64,000 nucleotides of DNA from Thioclava electrotropha (GTDB lineage: Bacteria; Pseudomonadota; Alphaproteobacteria; Rhodobacterales; Rhodobacteraceae). Made by a program: the position numbers and the translations under genes. The stretch spans positions 4,172,001 through 4,236,000 of the forward strand of contig NZ_CP053562.1 in NCBI RefSeq assembly GCF_002085925.2, given 5' to 3'. The notes below the pieces were generated by a model that saw only the letters and a list, made by a program, of their open reading frames with translations, was not told the DNA's origin and ran no database searches. Of the stretch, positions 17,279 through 25,153 are shown piece by piece. Within the stretch, counting starts at the first letter, position 1. Every line of letters begins with the position of its first letter.

Positions 17279-17833
17279 ATGGCTGAAGACATCAGCGCCG
17301 ATATCGGGTCGGACAAATCGCTTCTGATCGTCGATGATGATCTACCGTTTCTCACGCGGCTGGCCCGCGCGATGGAGAAACGCGGCTTCGAGACCCAGAC
17401 CGCCGAAACCGTCGCCGCAGGGCGCGCCATCGTGCAGTCGAACCCGCCCGCCTATGCGGTGATTGATCTGCGGCTCGAGGATGGCAACGGGCTCGACGTG
17501 GTCGAGGCGCTGCGCGAAAAGCGCGCCGATGCGCGGATCGTGGTGCTGACCGGCTATGGGGCCATCGCGACCGCCGTGGCCGCCGTGAAAATGGGCGCGA
17601 CCGATTATATCGCGAAACCCGCCGATGCCACCGACGTCACAAATGCGCTATTGGCGAAAGGCGAGGTTGCCCCGCCGCCGCCGGAAAACCCGATGAGCGC
17701 GGATCGCGTGCGCTGGGAACATATTCAACGGGTGTACGAACTTTGCGACCGGAATGTTTCGGAAACAGCGCGCCGCCTGAATATGCATCGCCGGACCCTT
17801 CAGCGGATTTTGGCTAAGAGAAGCCCTCGCTGA
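17279..17833 (+). CDS. regA: RegA/PrrA, redox response regulator
   Basis: The 184-residue regulator has an N-terminal receiver: acidic DDD at residues 19-21, phosphoacceptor Asp63 in AYAVIDLRLEDGNG, Thr in VVLTGYG and Lys in YIAKPAD. A proline linker (APPPPENP) leads to a Fis-type helix-turn-helix, VSETARRLNMHRRTLQRIL. Asp63 is at the same position as in Rhodobacter RegA. It receives phosphate from RegB and controls anaerobic and photosynthetic, carbon- and nitrogen-fixation, hydrogen and respiratory genes, usually including its own locus. GAGAGGGAG lies about 8 bases before ATG. Confidence 0.97.
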   Translation: MAEDISADIGSDKSLLIVDDDLPFLTRLARAMEKRGFETQTAETVAAGRAIVQSNPPAYAVIDLRLEDGNGLDVVEALREKRADARIVVLTGYGAIATAVAAVKMGATDYIAKPADATDVTNALLAKGEVAPPPPENPMSADRVRWEHIQRVYELCDRNVSETARRLNMHRRTLQRILAKRSPR

Positions 17834-17875
17834 CGTTTTGGTTAGGTTGTTAAATATTTAAGGTTTCTATTTAAT

Positions 17876-17898
17876 GCTCCGGATATCCAATTCGGAGC
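17876..17898 (+). promoter_or_regulatory. Hairpin that includes the hvrA ribosome-binding site
   Basis: GCTCCG (17876-17881) pairs with CGGAGC (17893-17898). The right arm contains GGAG, the ribosome-binding site 6 bases before the hvrA ATG. The region just upstream is very AT-rich and includes the palindrome TTAAATATTTAA. Folding would hide the ribosome site; the 6-bp stem is short, so the effect is uncertain. Confidence 0.4.
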
Positions 17899-17904
17899 TT
17901 TAAA

Positions 17905-18213
17905 ATGAATCTAGATGATATGTCCCTCGACGAGCTGAAAGCTCTTCGTAAGCAAGTCGACAAGGCGATCTCCGGCTACGAGGATCGCAAGAAGAAAGAA
18001 GCGATCGATCAGCTTGAGCGCGCGGCCCGTGATATGGGTTATTCGCTGGCAGAACTGACCGGATCGGGTTCGGCCAAACCGCGCCGCACCGTGCCGCCGA
18101 AATACGCAAACCCGGACGATGCCAGCGAAACCTGGACCGGTCGTGGCCGTAAGCCGCGTTGGGTGCAAGCCGCTCTCGACAATGGTAAATCGCTCGACGA
18201 TCTGAAGATCTGA
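17905..18213 (+). CDS. hvrA: HvrA, H-NS-family regulator of the reg locus
   Basis: A 102-residue H-NS-like protein. The N-terminal coiled oligomerisation helix (LDELKALRKQVDKAISGYEDRKKKEAI) is joined by a short linker to the H-NS DNA-binding core PPKYANPDD-SETWTGRGRKPRW near residues 69-91. In Rhodobacter capsulatus HvrA (also 102 residues) lies beside regA and adjusts photosynthesis-gene expression to low light and nitrogenase expression to ammonium. Position and length here fit that protein. The promoter region is AT-rich, as expected for a self-binding H-NS protein, and the ribosome site lies in a small hairpin. Confidence 0.93.
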   Translation: MNLDDMSLDELKALRKQVDKAISGYEDRKKKEAIDQLERAARDMGYSLAELTGSGSAKPRRTVPPKYANPDDASETWTGRGRKPRWVQAALDNGKSLDDLKI

Positions 18214-18233
18214 GAAACAAATAAGTATTTTTG

Positions 18234-18270
18234 AATACGAGTGCCTGCCGGAATTGCAGACACTCGTATT
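18234..18270. terminator. Long inverted repeat between convergent hvrA and the HD-domain gene
   Basis: AATACGAGTG (18234-18243) and CACTCGTATT (18261-18270) are perfect 10-base arms. Inside them, CTGC and GCAG continue the stem after one mismatch. It overlaps the stop of the HD-domain gene on the other strand. It probably terminates both transcripts, although a T-run is missing. Confidence 0.55.
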
Positions 18271-18853
18271 ACAGCTCTGACAAAAGCGCTTCGTGGCGTG
18301 CGGTATAATCCGTGCGCACCTCCGACGGCGGTCGCAGATGTATTTTGAAGGTTTCGGCATATTCGGGCGCGAGCTTTCCGAAAACCTTGTCGGCCTCGAC
18401 CTTGGAAAATCCGGCGATCTGTTCGGCTTCCAACCGCGCCGAGATGATATCCGCCTTTTTGATCGCGCGTTTGATTCGCACCGGGAGCGCTGCGGGTAGA
18501 CCAAAGCGTATATGCACTGCCGCGATCAGCCGATCATCGAGCGTGCCATAGCCTTCACCGATCGCCGCCTTCACCGGGCTGATCATATCGCCCAGCACAT
18601 ATTCCGGCGCATCGTGCAAAAGCGCCGCCAGTTTCCATTTCGCGGCGATTTTCGGATTCTGATGGCAGAAAATCTGCTCGACCAGCAGCGAATGCTCGGC
18701 CACGGAATAGGGCCAGTCGCCGAAAGTCTGACCGTTCCAGCGCGCCACGAAAGCCAGACCATGCGCTATATCTTCGATCTCGATATCGACGGGCGTCGGG
18801 TCCAGCAGGTCGAGCCTGCGCCCCGACAGCATCCGTTGCCAAGCGCGTTTCAT
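18269..18853 (-). CDS. HD-domain phosphohydrolase (YfbR-like)
   Basis: A 194-residue HD-superfamily protein: AEHSLLVEQI (His54), LAALLHDAPEYVLGDM with the HD pair His80-Asp81, and a later DIISARLEAE, the metal-binding layout of YfbR-type 5'-nucleotidases and related hydrolases. The exact substrate is not evident. It ends at the inverted repeat shared with hvrA and begins with ATG at 18853, overlapping the GT8 gene stop by 4 bases, so the two are translated from one message. Confidence 0.85.
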   Translation of the reverse strand: MKRAWQRMLSGRRLDLLDPTPVDIEIEDIAHGLAFVARWNGQTFGDWPYSVAEHSLLVEQIFCHQNPKIAAKWKLAALLHDAPEYVLGDMISPVKAAIGEGYGTLDDRLIAAVHIRFGLPAALPVRIKRAIKKADIISARLEAEQIAGFSKVEADKVFGKLAPEYAETFKIHLRPPSEVRTDYTARHEALLSEL

Positions 18854-19806
18854 GTGATCACCGTATAGTCGTCGGGAAAGCGCGCGAGATAGCGCGCCAT
18901 TTTGTTTCGATTGATGAGATGTCGAACCAGCATTTTCGTCATCAGCTTACTGCCCGGTCCGGGACCGTCGGGAATATCGAAGCGCCGCTCCGGGAAATGC
19001 ACGGCGCAGAAATGGCGCAAAGCCCGCCCGAACCGGGGCGGCAGCGTTTCCGGTCGCGCTTTCCACGGTTTCGACGGGCCGATGAAATGCACGATATGCG
19101 CGCTGACCATCGCCTCATGCAGCCGCGAGGCCGGGGTATATTGCCAGTTCCACATCGGGCTGAGCTCCGCCCAGTTGCGATAGAGAACGCAATTGAGAAG
19201 CGTCTGATCATTCCGGCGCAGGCGGGCGCCGTTCTTTTCCCCGAAACTCAGCGCCGCGTCGAGAATGCCTTGGGCATTCCAGTTCGCCACGTCGATCAGC
19301 AGCACGCCGGAATTGAAATAGGCGGCATTCTCTAGATCGAAATCCTTGAAATCTTCCGGCATCCGCGACGGCGTCCGCCATTGCGGATTGTCTCGCACTG
19401 CTCCGACCGGTTTCCCTCCGAGTTCAACCGTCAGCAGCCGCGAAAGATCGCCGCTATCCACGTGAATATCGGCATCGAGATAGAGAATGCGATCATAATC
19501 ATCCGCGAAAATCTTCGGCAGCATGAGGCGCATATACATGGCCGAACTGCGTCCCCGATCGGTCGAGAAACCCGAAAATATCAGCTCGGGATCGAAACTG
19601 CACAGCCGCAGATTCAATCCTTCGAGCGACGCCGGAAGCGTCACCGGTTCGGCGCTGACGATGCAGATATCGAAATCCCGATCCGGGTGGAGCTGCGCGA
19701 TCTGTCCCGCCGCATGTGCGGCATAAGGCAGGTAAGCGTCATCGCAGCAAAACGCGATCGCCTTGCGGTGCTGCGCAGGTTTCGAACAGGCCAGATTGAT
19801 CTCCAT
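18850..19806 (-). CDS. Glycosyltransferase family 8 protein
   Basis: The 318-residue cytoplasmic protein has the GT8 (GT-A, retaining) plan: the nucleotide-sugar region AIAFCCDDAYLPYAA, RSSAMYMRLMLPKIF, the metal-binding DAD at residues 111-113 in ILYLDADIHVD, YFNSGVLLID, the DQTLLN segment and the C-terminal HFIGPSKPWK. These are the hallmarks of LPS galactosyl/glucosyltransferases and glycogenin-like enzymes. Donor and acceptor are unknown; a lipopolysaccharide or exopolysaccharide role is likely. It overlaps the HD-domain gene downstream by 4 bases. Confidence 0.9.
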   Translation of the reverse strand: MEINLACSKPAQHRKAIAFCCDDAYLPYAAHAAGQIAQLHPDRDFDICIVSAEPVTLPASLEGLNLRLCSFDPELIFSGFSTDRGRSSAMYMRLMLPKIFADDYDRILYLDADIHVDSGDLSRLLTVELGGKPVGAVRDNPQWRTPSRMPEDFKDFDLENAAYFNSGVLLIDVANWNAQGILDAALSFGEKNGARLRRNDQTLLNCVLYRNWAELSPMWNWQYTPASRLHEAMVSAHIVHFIGPSKPWKARPETLPPRFGRALRHFCAVHFPERRFDIPDGPGPGSKLMTKMLVRHLINRNKMARYLARFPDDYTVIT

Positions 19807-19936
19807 TCGCCCCTCTCATGCAGCGCGTATCTGTGACTAGCCAAAGCCATTGCAGCTGTAAACGCCACAGATTGAGGAACATTTTCGCGCGGAGTGTGTT
19901 CTTGGCTTGACACGGAGAGAAAAAGGGGACGCCAAA

Positions 19937-20446
19937 ATGCAGACCTCGAAAACTACGTTCTTTGCCGCCGGGATCGCGATTATCTCGATCCCCGCTACCA
20001 TTGCCCTCGCCGCCGTACGCAGCGACGAGGCTGTGACGCCCGCCCCGCAAGCTGAATCGGCGCGGCAGGTCATGCTGGATGGCTACGAGGGCGACGGTCG
20101 CCCGATGGAAGATATTCCGTCCGAAATTCCTTATGGCGATCTGTCGGCCTTCGACAACGTCACCGCGATCGGCGAGGCGCAAAGACCCGATCAGCCCTAT
20201 TGCGACAACCGCGCGAAGCTCGTGGACTCGCTCAATCACGACTTCGCCGAGAAGCCCGCGATGATGAAGCAGCTTGGCGATCACCGTAAGGTCGAGCTTT
20301 ACGCCTCGAGCATTATGGGCACTTGGACTGCGGTCTACACCCGTGCCGACAACGTCTCCTGCATCGTGTCCTCGGGCACCGATTGGAAGCGTGGCAATAA
20401 CCCGGTGGCGCTCCTGCATCGCGAAGGGATTCTTCCCGCAACCTGA
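19937..20446 (+). CDS. Secreted protein of unknown function
   Basis: The 169-residue protein begins with a Sec signal peptide (MQTSKTTFFAAGIAIISIPATIALAAV, probable cleavage near residue 27). The mature part is acidic and has two cysteines (DQPYCDNRAK and DNVSCIVSSG) likely to form a disulfide in the periplasm. ATG at 19937 was chosen because it begins the signal peptide with AGGGGA about 8 bases upstream; a GTG-like start ten codons earlier would add a charged tail. It is a single gene between GT8 (divergent) and ahcY. I do not recognise the family. Confidence 0.72.
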   Translation: MQTSKTTFFAAGIAIISIPATIALAAVRSDEAVTPAPQAESARQVMLDGYEGDGRPMEDIPSEIPYGDLSAFDNVTAIGEAQRPDQPYCDNRAKLVDSLNHDFAEKPAMMKQLGDHRKVELYASSIMGTWTAVYTRADNVSCIVSSGTDWKRGNNPVALLHREGILPAT

Positions 20447-20519
20447 TCGTGATCGGCCTTCATTGCCGCTTTACGGTCCCAGTGCTACATAGCTTCCAAA
20501 TTCAGATTGGGAGCCGCAC

Positions 20520-21911
20520 ATGGCCGATTACGTCATCAAGGATATCGCTCTGGCCGACTACGGCCGGAAGGAGCTCGACATCGCCGAAACCGAAATGCCG
20601 GGTCTGATGGCCTGCCGCGCGGAATTCGGGGAAAGCAAACCGCTCAAAGGCGCACGCATCGCGGGGTCGCTGCACATGACCGTGCAGACCGCTGTGCTGA
20701 TCGAAACGCTCAAGGCGCTTGGCGCCGATGTACGTTGGGCCTCGTGCAACATCTTCTCGACGCAGGATCACGCGGCCGCGGCGATCGCGGCGGGCGGCAC
20801 GCCCGTTTTCGCGATCAAGGGCGAGACGCTTGCGGAATACTGGTCCTATACCGACCAGATCTTCCAGTTCGAGGAAGGCACCTGCAACATGATCCTCGAC
20901 GATGGCGGGGATGCGACGCTCTATATCCTGCTCGGCGCGCGCGTCGAGAATGGCGAGCCCGACCTGATCGAAGTGCCCACCTCGGAAGAGGAAGAGGCGC
21001 TGTTCGCCCAGATCAAGACGCGCCTCGCGGCGAGCCCCGGCTGGTTCACCCAGCAGCGCGACGCGATCAAGGGCGTCTCGGAAGAGACCACCACCGGCGT
21101 GCATCGCCTGTATGATTTGCACAAGAAGGGCTTGCTGCCCTTCCCGGCGATCAACGTGAACGACTCCGTCACCAAGTCGAAATTCGACAACAAATACGGC
21201 TGTAAAGAGAGCCTCGTGGACGGCATCCGCCGCGCCACCGACACGATGATGGCCGGCAAGGTCGCCGTCGTCTGCGGTTACGGCGATGTGGGCAAAGGCT
21301 CCGCGGCTTCGCTGCGCGGCGCGGGCGCTCGCGTGAAGGTCACCGAGGTCGATCCGATCTGCGCGCTGCAGGCCGCGATGGACGGGTTCGAAGTCGTCGT
21401 TCTGGAAGACGTCGTCGACAGCGCCGACATCTTCATCACCACCACCGGCAACAAGGACGTCATCCGGATCGAGCATATGCGCGAGATGAAGGACATGGCG
21501 ATCGTCGGGAACATCGGCCATTTCGACAATGAAATTCAAGTCGCGAACCTGAAGAACCACAAGTGGACCAACATCAAGGACCAGGTGGACATGATCGAGA
21601 TGCCCTCGGGCTCGCGCATCATCCTGCTGTCGGAAGGCCGCCTGCTGAACCTCGGCAACGCCACCGGCCACCCGAGCTTCGTGATGTCGGCGAGCTTCAC
21701 CAACCAAGTGCTGGCGCAGATCGAGCTGTGGACCAAGGGCGAAGACTATGCGCCGGGCGTCTACATCCTGCCCAAGCATCTCGACGAAAAGGTCGCCCGC
21801 CTGCATCTGGAGCGGATCGGCGTGAAGCTGACCCAGCTCAAGCCCGATCAGGCCGACTATATCGGCGTCACGGTCGAAGGGCCCTTCAAGCCCGAGCATT
21901 ACCGCTACTGA
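20520..21911 (+). CDS. ahcY: Adenosylhomocysteinase (S-adenosylhomocysteine hydrolase)
   Basis: This cytoplasmic, NAD-dependent enzyme splits S-adenosylhomocysteine into adenosine and homocysteine, relieving inhibition of methyltransferases and returning homocysteine to methionine synthesis. The 463-residue length is normal. Visible motifs are [15 protein letters not shown], the substrate segment [14 protein letters not shown], the NAD-binding [11 protein letters not shown] and the C-terminal [23 protein letters not shown] at 20520 follows TTGGGAG by 6 bases. Only 73 bases separate it from the upstream gene, too short for the known SAH riboswitch plus promoter. In Rhodobacter, ahcY is also near the reg genes. 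A strong terminator follows. Confidence 0.98.
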   Translation: MADYVIKDIALADYGRKELDIAETEMPGLMACRAEFGESKPLKGARIAGSLHMTVQTAVLIETLKALGADVRWASCNIFSTQDHAAAAIAAGGTPVFAIKGETLAEYWSYTDQIFQFEEGTCNMILDDGGDATLYILLGARVENGEPDLIEVPTSEEEEALFAQIKTRLAASPGWFTQQRDAIKGVSEETTTGVHRLYDLHKKGLLPFPAINVNDSVTKSKFDNKYGCKESLVDGIRRATDTMMAGKVAVVCGYGDVGKGSAASLRGAGARVKVTEVDPICALQAAMDGFEVVVLEDVVDSADIFITTTGNKDVIRIEHMREMKDMAIVGNIGHFDNEIQVANLKNHKWTNIKDQVDMIEMPSGSRIILLSEGRLLNLGNATGHPSFVMSASFTNQVLAQIELWTKGEDYAPGVYILPKHLDEKVARLHLERIGVKLTQLKPDQADYIGVTVEGPFKPEHYRY

Positions 21912-21931
21912 CCCGATCGCATCGCGATTTC

Positions 21932-21961
21932 AAAGGCCGCGCCTTCAGGTGCGGCCTTTTT
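21932..21961 (+). terminator. Rho-independent terminator after ahcY
   Basis: A 12-bp stem AAAGGCCGCGCC / GGTGCGGCCTTT (one G-T pair) with a TTCA loop is followed by T-residues, 20 bases after the ahcY stop. Confidence 0.88.
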
Positions 21962-22010
21962 ACGTGCAACGCAGGCCATGATCGGTTTTCCTCGGGACAG
22001 GAGGAGAGCG

Positions 22011-22355
22011 ATGACACCCGAAGACCTTGCCGCGCGGTTCAAACCACAATTGGAGGCGGAGCTGGCCGAGCTGCGCAGCGCATCGCAGGATACCGCGCAG
22101 ACCCGCAAACCCGTCGAGCTGGACCAGCAAAGCGTCGGGCGGCTGTCGCGCATGGATGCGCTGCAGAACCAGGCGATGGCCAATGCGGTCGATGGCCGCC
22201 GTCAGCACCGGATCACCGCGATAGAGGCCGCGCTCCAGCGCATCGCGGAAGACGAATTCGGCTATTGCGACAGTTGCGGCGAGCCGATCCCCGAGAAGCG
22301 CCTCGAACTCGACCCGACCTTCACGCAATGCGTCTCCTGTCGCGGCGGAGGCTGA
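22011..22355 (+). CDS. DksA/TraR-family zinc-finger protein
   Basis: The 114-residue protein has a helical coiled N-terminal half and a C-terminal C4 zinc finger: Cys86 and Cys89 (YCDSCGEPI) with Cys107 and Cys110 (QCVSCRGGG). This is the DksA/TraR fold, whose members bind RNA polymerase through the secondary channel. The acidic DxxDA tip of true DksA is not clear, and the protein is shorter than E. coli DksA (151 residues), so the function may differ. ATG at 22011 follows GGAGGAGAG closely. It stands alone after the ahcY terminator. Confidence 0.88.
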   Translation: MTPEDLAARFKPQLEAELAELRSASQDTAQTRKPVELDQQSVGRLSRMDALQNQAMANAVDGRRQHRITAIEAALQRIAEDEFGYCDSCGEPIPEKRLELDPTFTQCVSCRGGG

Positions 22356-22455
22356 GGCGCGCGCGTCCCGGGATTTACGCTTTGTAATTTCACTATCTCG
22401 GCTTACCCTGCGGCTGCCTTCATTTCTGGGCAGAGCAACCTGATAGGTGGGACAC

Positions 22456-22797
22456 ATGGGTAAAAGAGACGAGCTGATTGAGAAATACGCCGAGGATCTG
22501 AAATCCAAATGCGGCATGACCCCGGACATGGATCTTCTGACCAAGGTAACGATCGGCTGCGGGCCCTCGATCTACAATGCGGATTCTTCGACCGTCGCGG
22601 CGACGGACAAGGCAGAGCTTGAGACCGTGAAGGATAACTTCCTCGTCAAGAAGCTTGGCCTCTCGGACAGCCCGGCGCTGATGGATGCGATCGACAGCGT
22701 GATCGAGACCTATGGCCGGTCCGAGCGCAACAAGTATCGCGCCGTGATTTATTACATGCTCACCAAGCATTTCGGCAAAGAAAGCGTCTACGCCTGA
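22456..22797 (+). CDS. DUF2853 family protein
   Basis: A 113-residue small soluble protein (MGKRDELIEKYAEDLKSKCG ... YGRSERNKYRAVIYYMLTKHFGK), which I recognise as the DUF2853 type, an all-helical bacterial family of unknown function. ATG at 22456 follows AGGTGGG by 6 bases; an in-frame GTG three codons earlier is less likely because it lies inside that ribosome site. It is a single gene with a terminator about 30 bases after the stop. Confidence 0.85.
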   Translation: MGKRDELIEKYAEDLKSKCGMTPDMDLLTKVTIGCGPSIYNADSSTVAATDKAELETVKDNFLVKKLGLSDSPALMDAIDSVIETYGRSERNKYRAVIYYMLTKHFGKESVYA

Positions 22798-22829
22798 TCG
22801 CGAGCACCTCGCGCAACTTATGACGACCC

Positions 22830-22852
22830 ACGGCCCGGCCTGTCCGGGCCGT
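22830..22852. terminator. Terminator between convergent DUF2853 and enoyl-CoA hydratase-like genes
   Basis: ACGGCCCGG and CCGGGCCGT form a perfect 9-bp stem with a 5-base loop in the 60-base gap between the two convergent genes, followed by a weakly T-rich stretch. Confidence 0.7.
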
Positions 22853-22857
22853 TCGCT

Positions 22858-23475
22858 TTAGCGGATCAGCGCCTTGATCCCGGCGACATGCACCGCCCGC
22901 GCGCCCAGTGCATCGGCGGTCAGCGTCTCGATCGTCTCGTCCAGCGCCTCGCGCGGCACGATCCGGTCGATCAGCCCCCAGCTCAGCGCCTCTTCGGCCT
23001 CGATCTTCTGTCCCGCCATCAGGATCATCTTCGCCCGCGCAGGCCCCACCAGCGCGACCATGCGCGCAGGGTCCGAGGGCTGCGGCAGGAAGCCGAGCTT
23101 CATCACCGGATAGAAGAACTTCGCGCCCGGCACGGCGATGCGCAGATCGCAGGCCAGCGCCATGCCCATCGCGCCCCCGGCCAGCGTGCCATTGAGCGCC
23201 GCGATGGTCAGGCAGGGCAGCGATGCGATTGCGCCCGAAAGCCGCTCCCAGACCGGATCGGTCGCCAGTGTACCGGATTTCGCCTCGTCCAGATCGGCCC
23301 CGGCGGAGAAGACCTTGCCATTCCCGCTCAACACGAAAGCCCGCGCCTCTTCGCGCCCTGCACGCTCGGCCAGATCGGCGATCTCTCCCAGCATCGCACC
23401 GGTCAGCGAATTGGCTTTTTCAGGCCGGTCTATGGTCACGCGCCACAGCCCGTTCTCGATCTCGTGGCGGATCAT
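22858..23475 (-). CDS. Enoyl-CoA hydratase/isomerase family protein
   Basis: A short crotonase-fold protein of 205 residues: SAGADLDEAKSG and LPCLTIAALNGTLAGGAMGMALACDLRIA form the CoA-binding/oxyanion-hole region, followed by KLGFLPQPSD. Typical enoyl-CoA hydratases have about 260 residues and two catalytic glutamates; the position of the second Glu here is Pro/Ser (LPQPSDPAR), so simple hydratase activity is doubtful. ATG at 23475 follows GGAGG by about 5 bases. It may act as an isomerase or an acyl-CoA side-reaction enzyme; the specific reaction cannot be called. Confidence 0.83.
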   Translation of the reverse strand: MIRHEIENGLWRVTIDRPEKANSLTGAMLGEIADLAERAGREEARAFVLSGNGKVFSAGADLDEAKSGTLATDPVWERLSGAIASLPCLTIAALNGTLAGGAMGMALACDLRIAVPGAKFFYPVMKLGFLPQPSDPARMVALVGPARAKMILMAGQKIEAEEALSWGLIDRIVPREALDETIETLTADALGARAVHVAGIKALIR

Positions 23476-23593
23476 TCCCAGCCTCCTCACAACTCCCGTG
23501 AAACCCATCTAGCAGCCCCGGGAAGGCTTGACCATCGGCCTGACCCAAAGGAGGATGGCGCGACTTGGTTCTCAGTGGAAAGGTACCCCTCTT

Positions 23594-25084
23594 ATGGCAT
23601 GGCTCAAAACCGTCGGTTCCGGCGCCGTTGTGGTTTCGCTGCTGTCCACCACGGCCTCTTTTGCGGATGTGACCGCGGAGCAGGTCTGGCAGGCGTGGCA
23701 ATCCGAATACCAGACCTACGGCTATGAGGTGATGGTCGGGAGCCAGAACCGCGAGGGCGACACGCTCACCGTCTCCGACGTGAAGATGGTGCGCAATGTC
23801 GACAACATGAGCCTCACGCTCGACTTGCCCGAACTAAAACTGCGCGATCTTGGCGACGGCACGGTGGAGACCGTCTTCCCCGAGACGATGACCGGCGACA
23901 TGACCGGCAAGCCGGGCACCGACACCTCGGACATCGCCATGAAGATGACGATGACCCAGACCGACAGCAAAGTCATCGTATCCGGCTCGCCGGGCGACCT
24001 GACCTACGATATCGACGCGCCGAAGATGACGATGGATCTCGACCAGACCGTCACCGCCGAGGGGCAGGACGTGCCGGTCAAAATGTACTTCTCGCTGGAG
24101 AACACCAAGGGCAATTACCACGTTGTCGACGGCGACATGCATTCGGTCGATTCCAAGATGTCCATCGGAACGCTGGACCTGACCGCGTCGGGTGCCGATC
24201 CCGAGGGCAGCGGCACGTTCAACATGAACGGCCAGATGAACGACCTCGCCTATGAAGGAACGTTCGCGATGCCCAAGGGCATCGATTCCGAGAAGCTCGA
24301 CGAGGCGCTCAACGCCGGAGCGAACCTCGATCTTGCGATGACCTATGCCGGCTCGAACTGGACGGTGAGCGCCGACGGTCCCGACGGCAAGGTCGATCAG
24401 AAGTCCACCGATCAGGGCGGCAAGCTCGATATCGCGATGTCGAAGGACGGTCTGTCCTTCGGTGGCCAGAGCAATTCCAGCCATATCGAGATGACGACGC
24501 CCGAACTGCCCTTCCCGATCACCGCAGATATCCAGTCGGCGGACATGAGCTTCGCGATGCCGGTCGCGAAATCGGATGAGGCGCAGGACTACAAGGCGAA
24601 GCTTGGCTTCAACGGCGTCACCGTCTCCGACAATATCTGGGCCATGTTCGACCCGAACGGCGATCTGCCCCATGACCCGGCGACACTGCAGGTCGATCTC
24701 TCGGGCAAGATGAAGCTCTCCGAGGACCTGTTCAGCCCGGCCGCCGCCGCGATGGACGCACCGCCGATGCAGGTCGACACCGTCGACATCAACAACATCA
24801 AGCTGTCGATGGTCGGCGCCGATCTGAACGGCAAAGGCGCGCTCGAGCTGAAGAATGGCGGGCCGATGCCGATGCCCACGGGCAAGATCGACCTGACGCT
24901 GACCGGGGCGAATGCGCTGATGGACAAGCTGGTTGCGATGGGGCTCGTGCCGCAGGATCAGATCATGTTCGGGCGGATGATGCTCGGCCTCTACGCCAAG
25001 CCCACGGGCGACGATGCCTACGAGTCGCAGGTCGAGTTCAAGGATGGCGGGGAAATCCTCGTCAACGGCCAACGCGTCCAGTAA
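23594..25084 (+). CDS. DUF2125 family periplasmic protein
   Basis: The 496-residue protein has a Sec signal peptide (MAWLKTVGSGAVVVSLLSTTASFA, cleavage before DVTAEQVWQAW). The mature part is a long series of beta strands rich in Thr, Asp and Met (for example NVDNMSLTLDLPELKLRDLGDG), matching the DUF2125 family of alphaproteobacteria. Function is unknown; a periplasmic beta-rich fold of the kind that carries lipids or interacts with the outer membrane is possible, but that is a guess. ATG at 23594 starts the signal peptide. A terminator follows about 20 bases after the stop. Confidence 0.82.
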   Translation: MAWLKTVGSGAVVVSLLSTTASFADVTAEQVWQAWQSEYQTYGYEVMVGSQNREGDTLTVSDVKMVRNVDNMSLTLDLPELKLRDLGDGTVETVFPETMTGDMTGKPGTDTSDIAMKMTMTQTDSKVIVSGSPGDLTYDIDAPKMTMDLDQTVTAEGQDVPVKMYFSLENTKGNYHVVDGDMHSVDSKMSIGTLDLTASGADPEGSGTFNMNGQMNDLAYEGTFAMPKGIDSEKLDEALNAGANLDLAMTYAGSNWTVSADGPDGKVDQKSTDQGGKLDIAMSKDGLSFGGQSNSSHIEMTTPELPFPITADIQSADMSFAMPVAKSDEAQDYKAKLGFNGVTVSDNIWAMFDPNGDLPHDPATLQVDLSGKMKLSEDLFSPAAAAMDAPPMQVDTVDINNIKLSMVGADLNGKGALELKNGGPMPMPTGKIDLTLTGANALMDKLVAMGLVPQDQIMFGRMMLGLYAKPTGDDAYESQVEFKDGGEILVNGQRVQ

Positions 25085-25104
25085 AGACTGAAACCCACGG
25101 CGAG

Positions 25105-25131
25105 AAGCCGTCCGGGTCTCCGGGCGGCTTT
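25105..25131 (+). terminator. Terminator after the DUF2125 gene
   Basis: AAGCCGTCCGG and CCGGGCGGCTT pair (one T-G) around a GTCT loop, with TTCGTTATTCT behind. It separates the DUF2125 gene from pmbA. Confidence 0.78.
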
Positions 25132-25153
25132 CGTTATTCTCACGAGGTGTAAA

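Noticed and set aside
20447..20519. An S-adenosylhomocysteine riboswitch upstream of ahcY
   Set aside because: Only 73 bases separate the genes and no pseudoknot-like paired pattern is visible.
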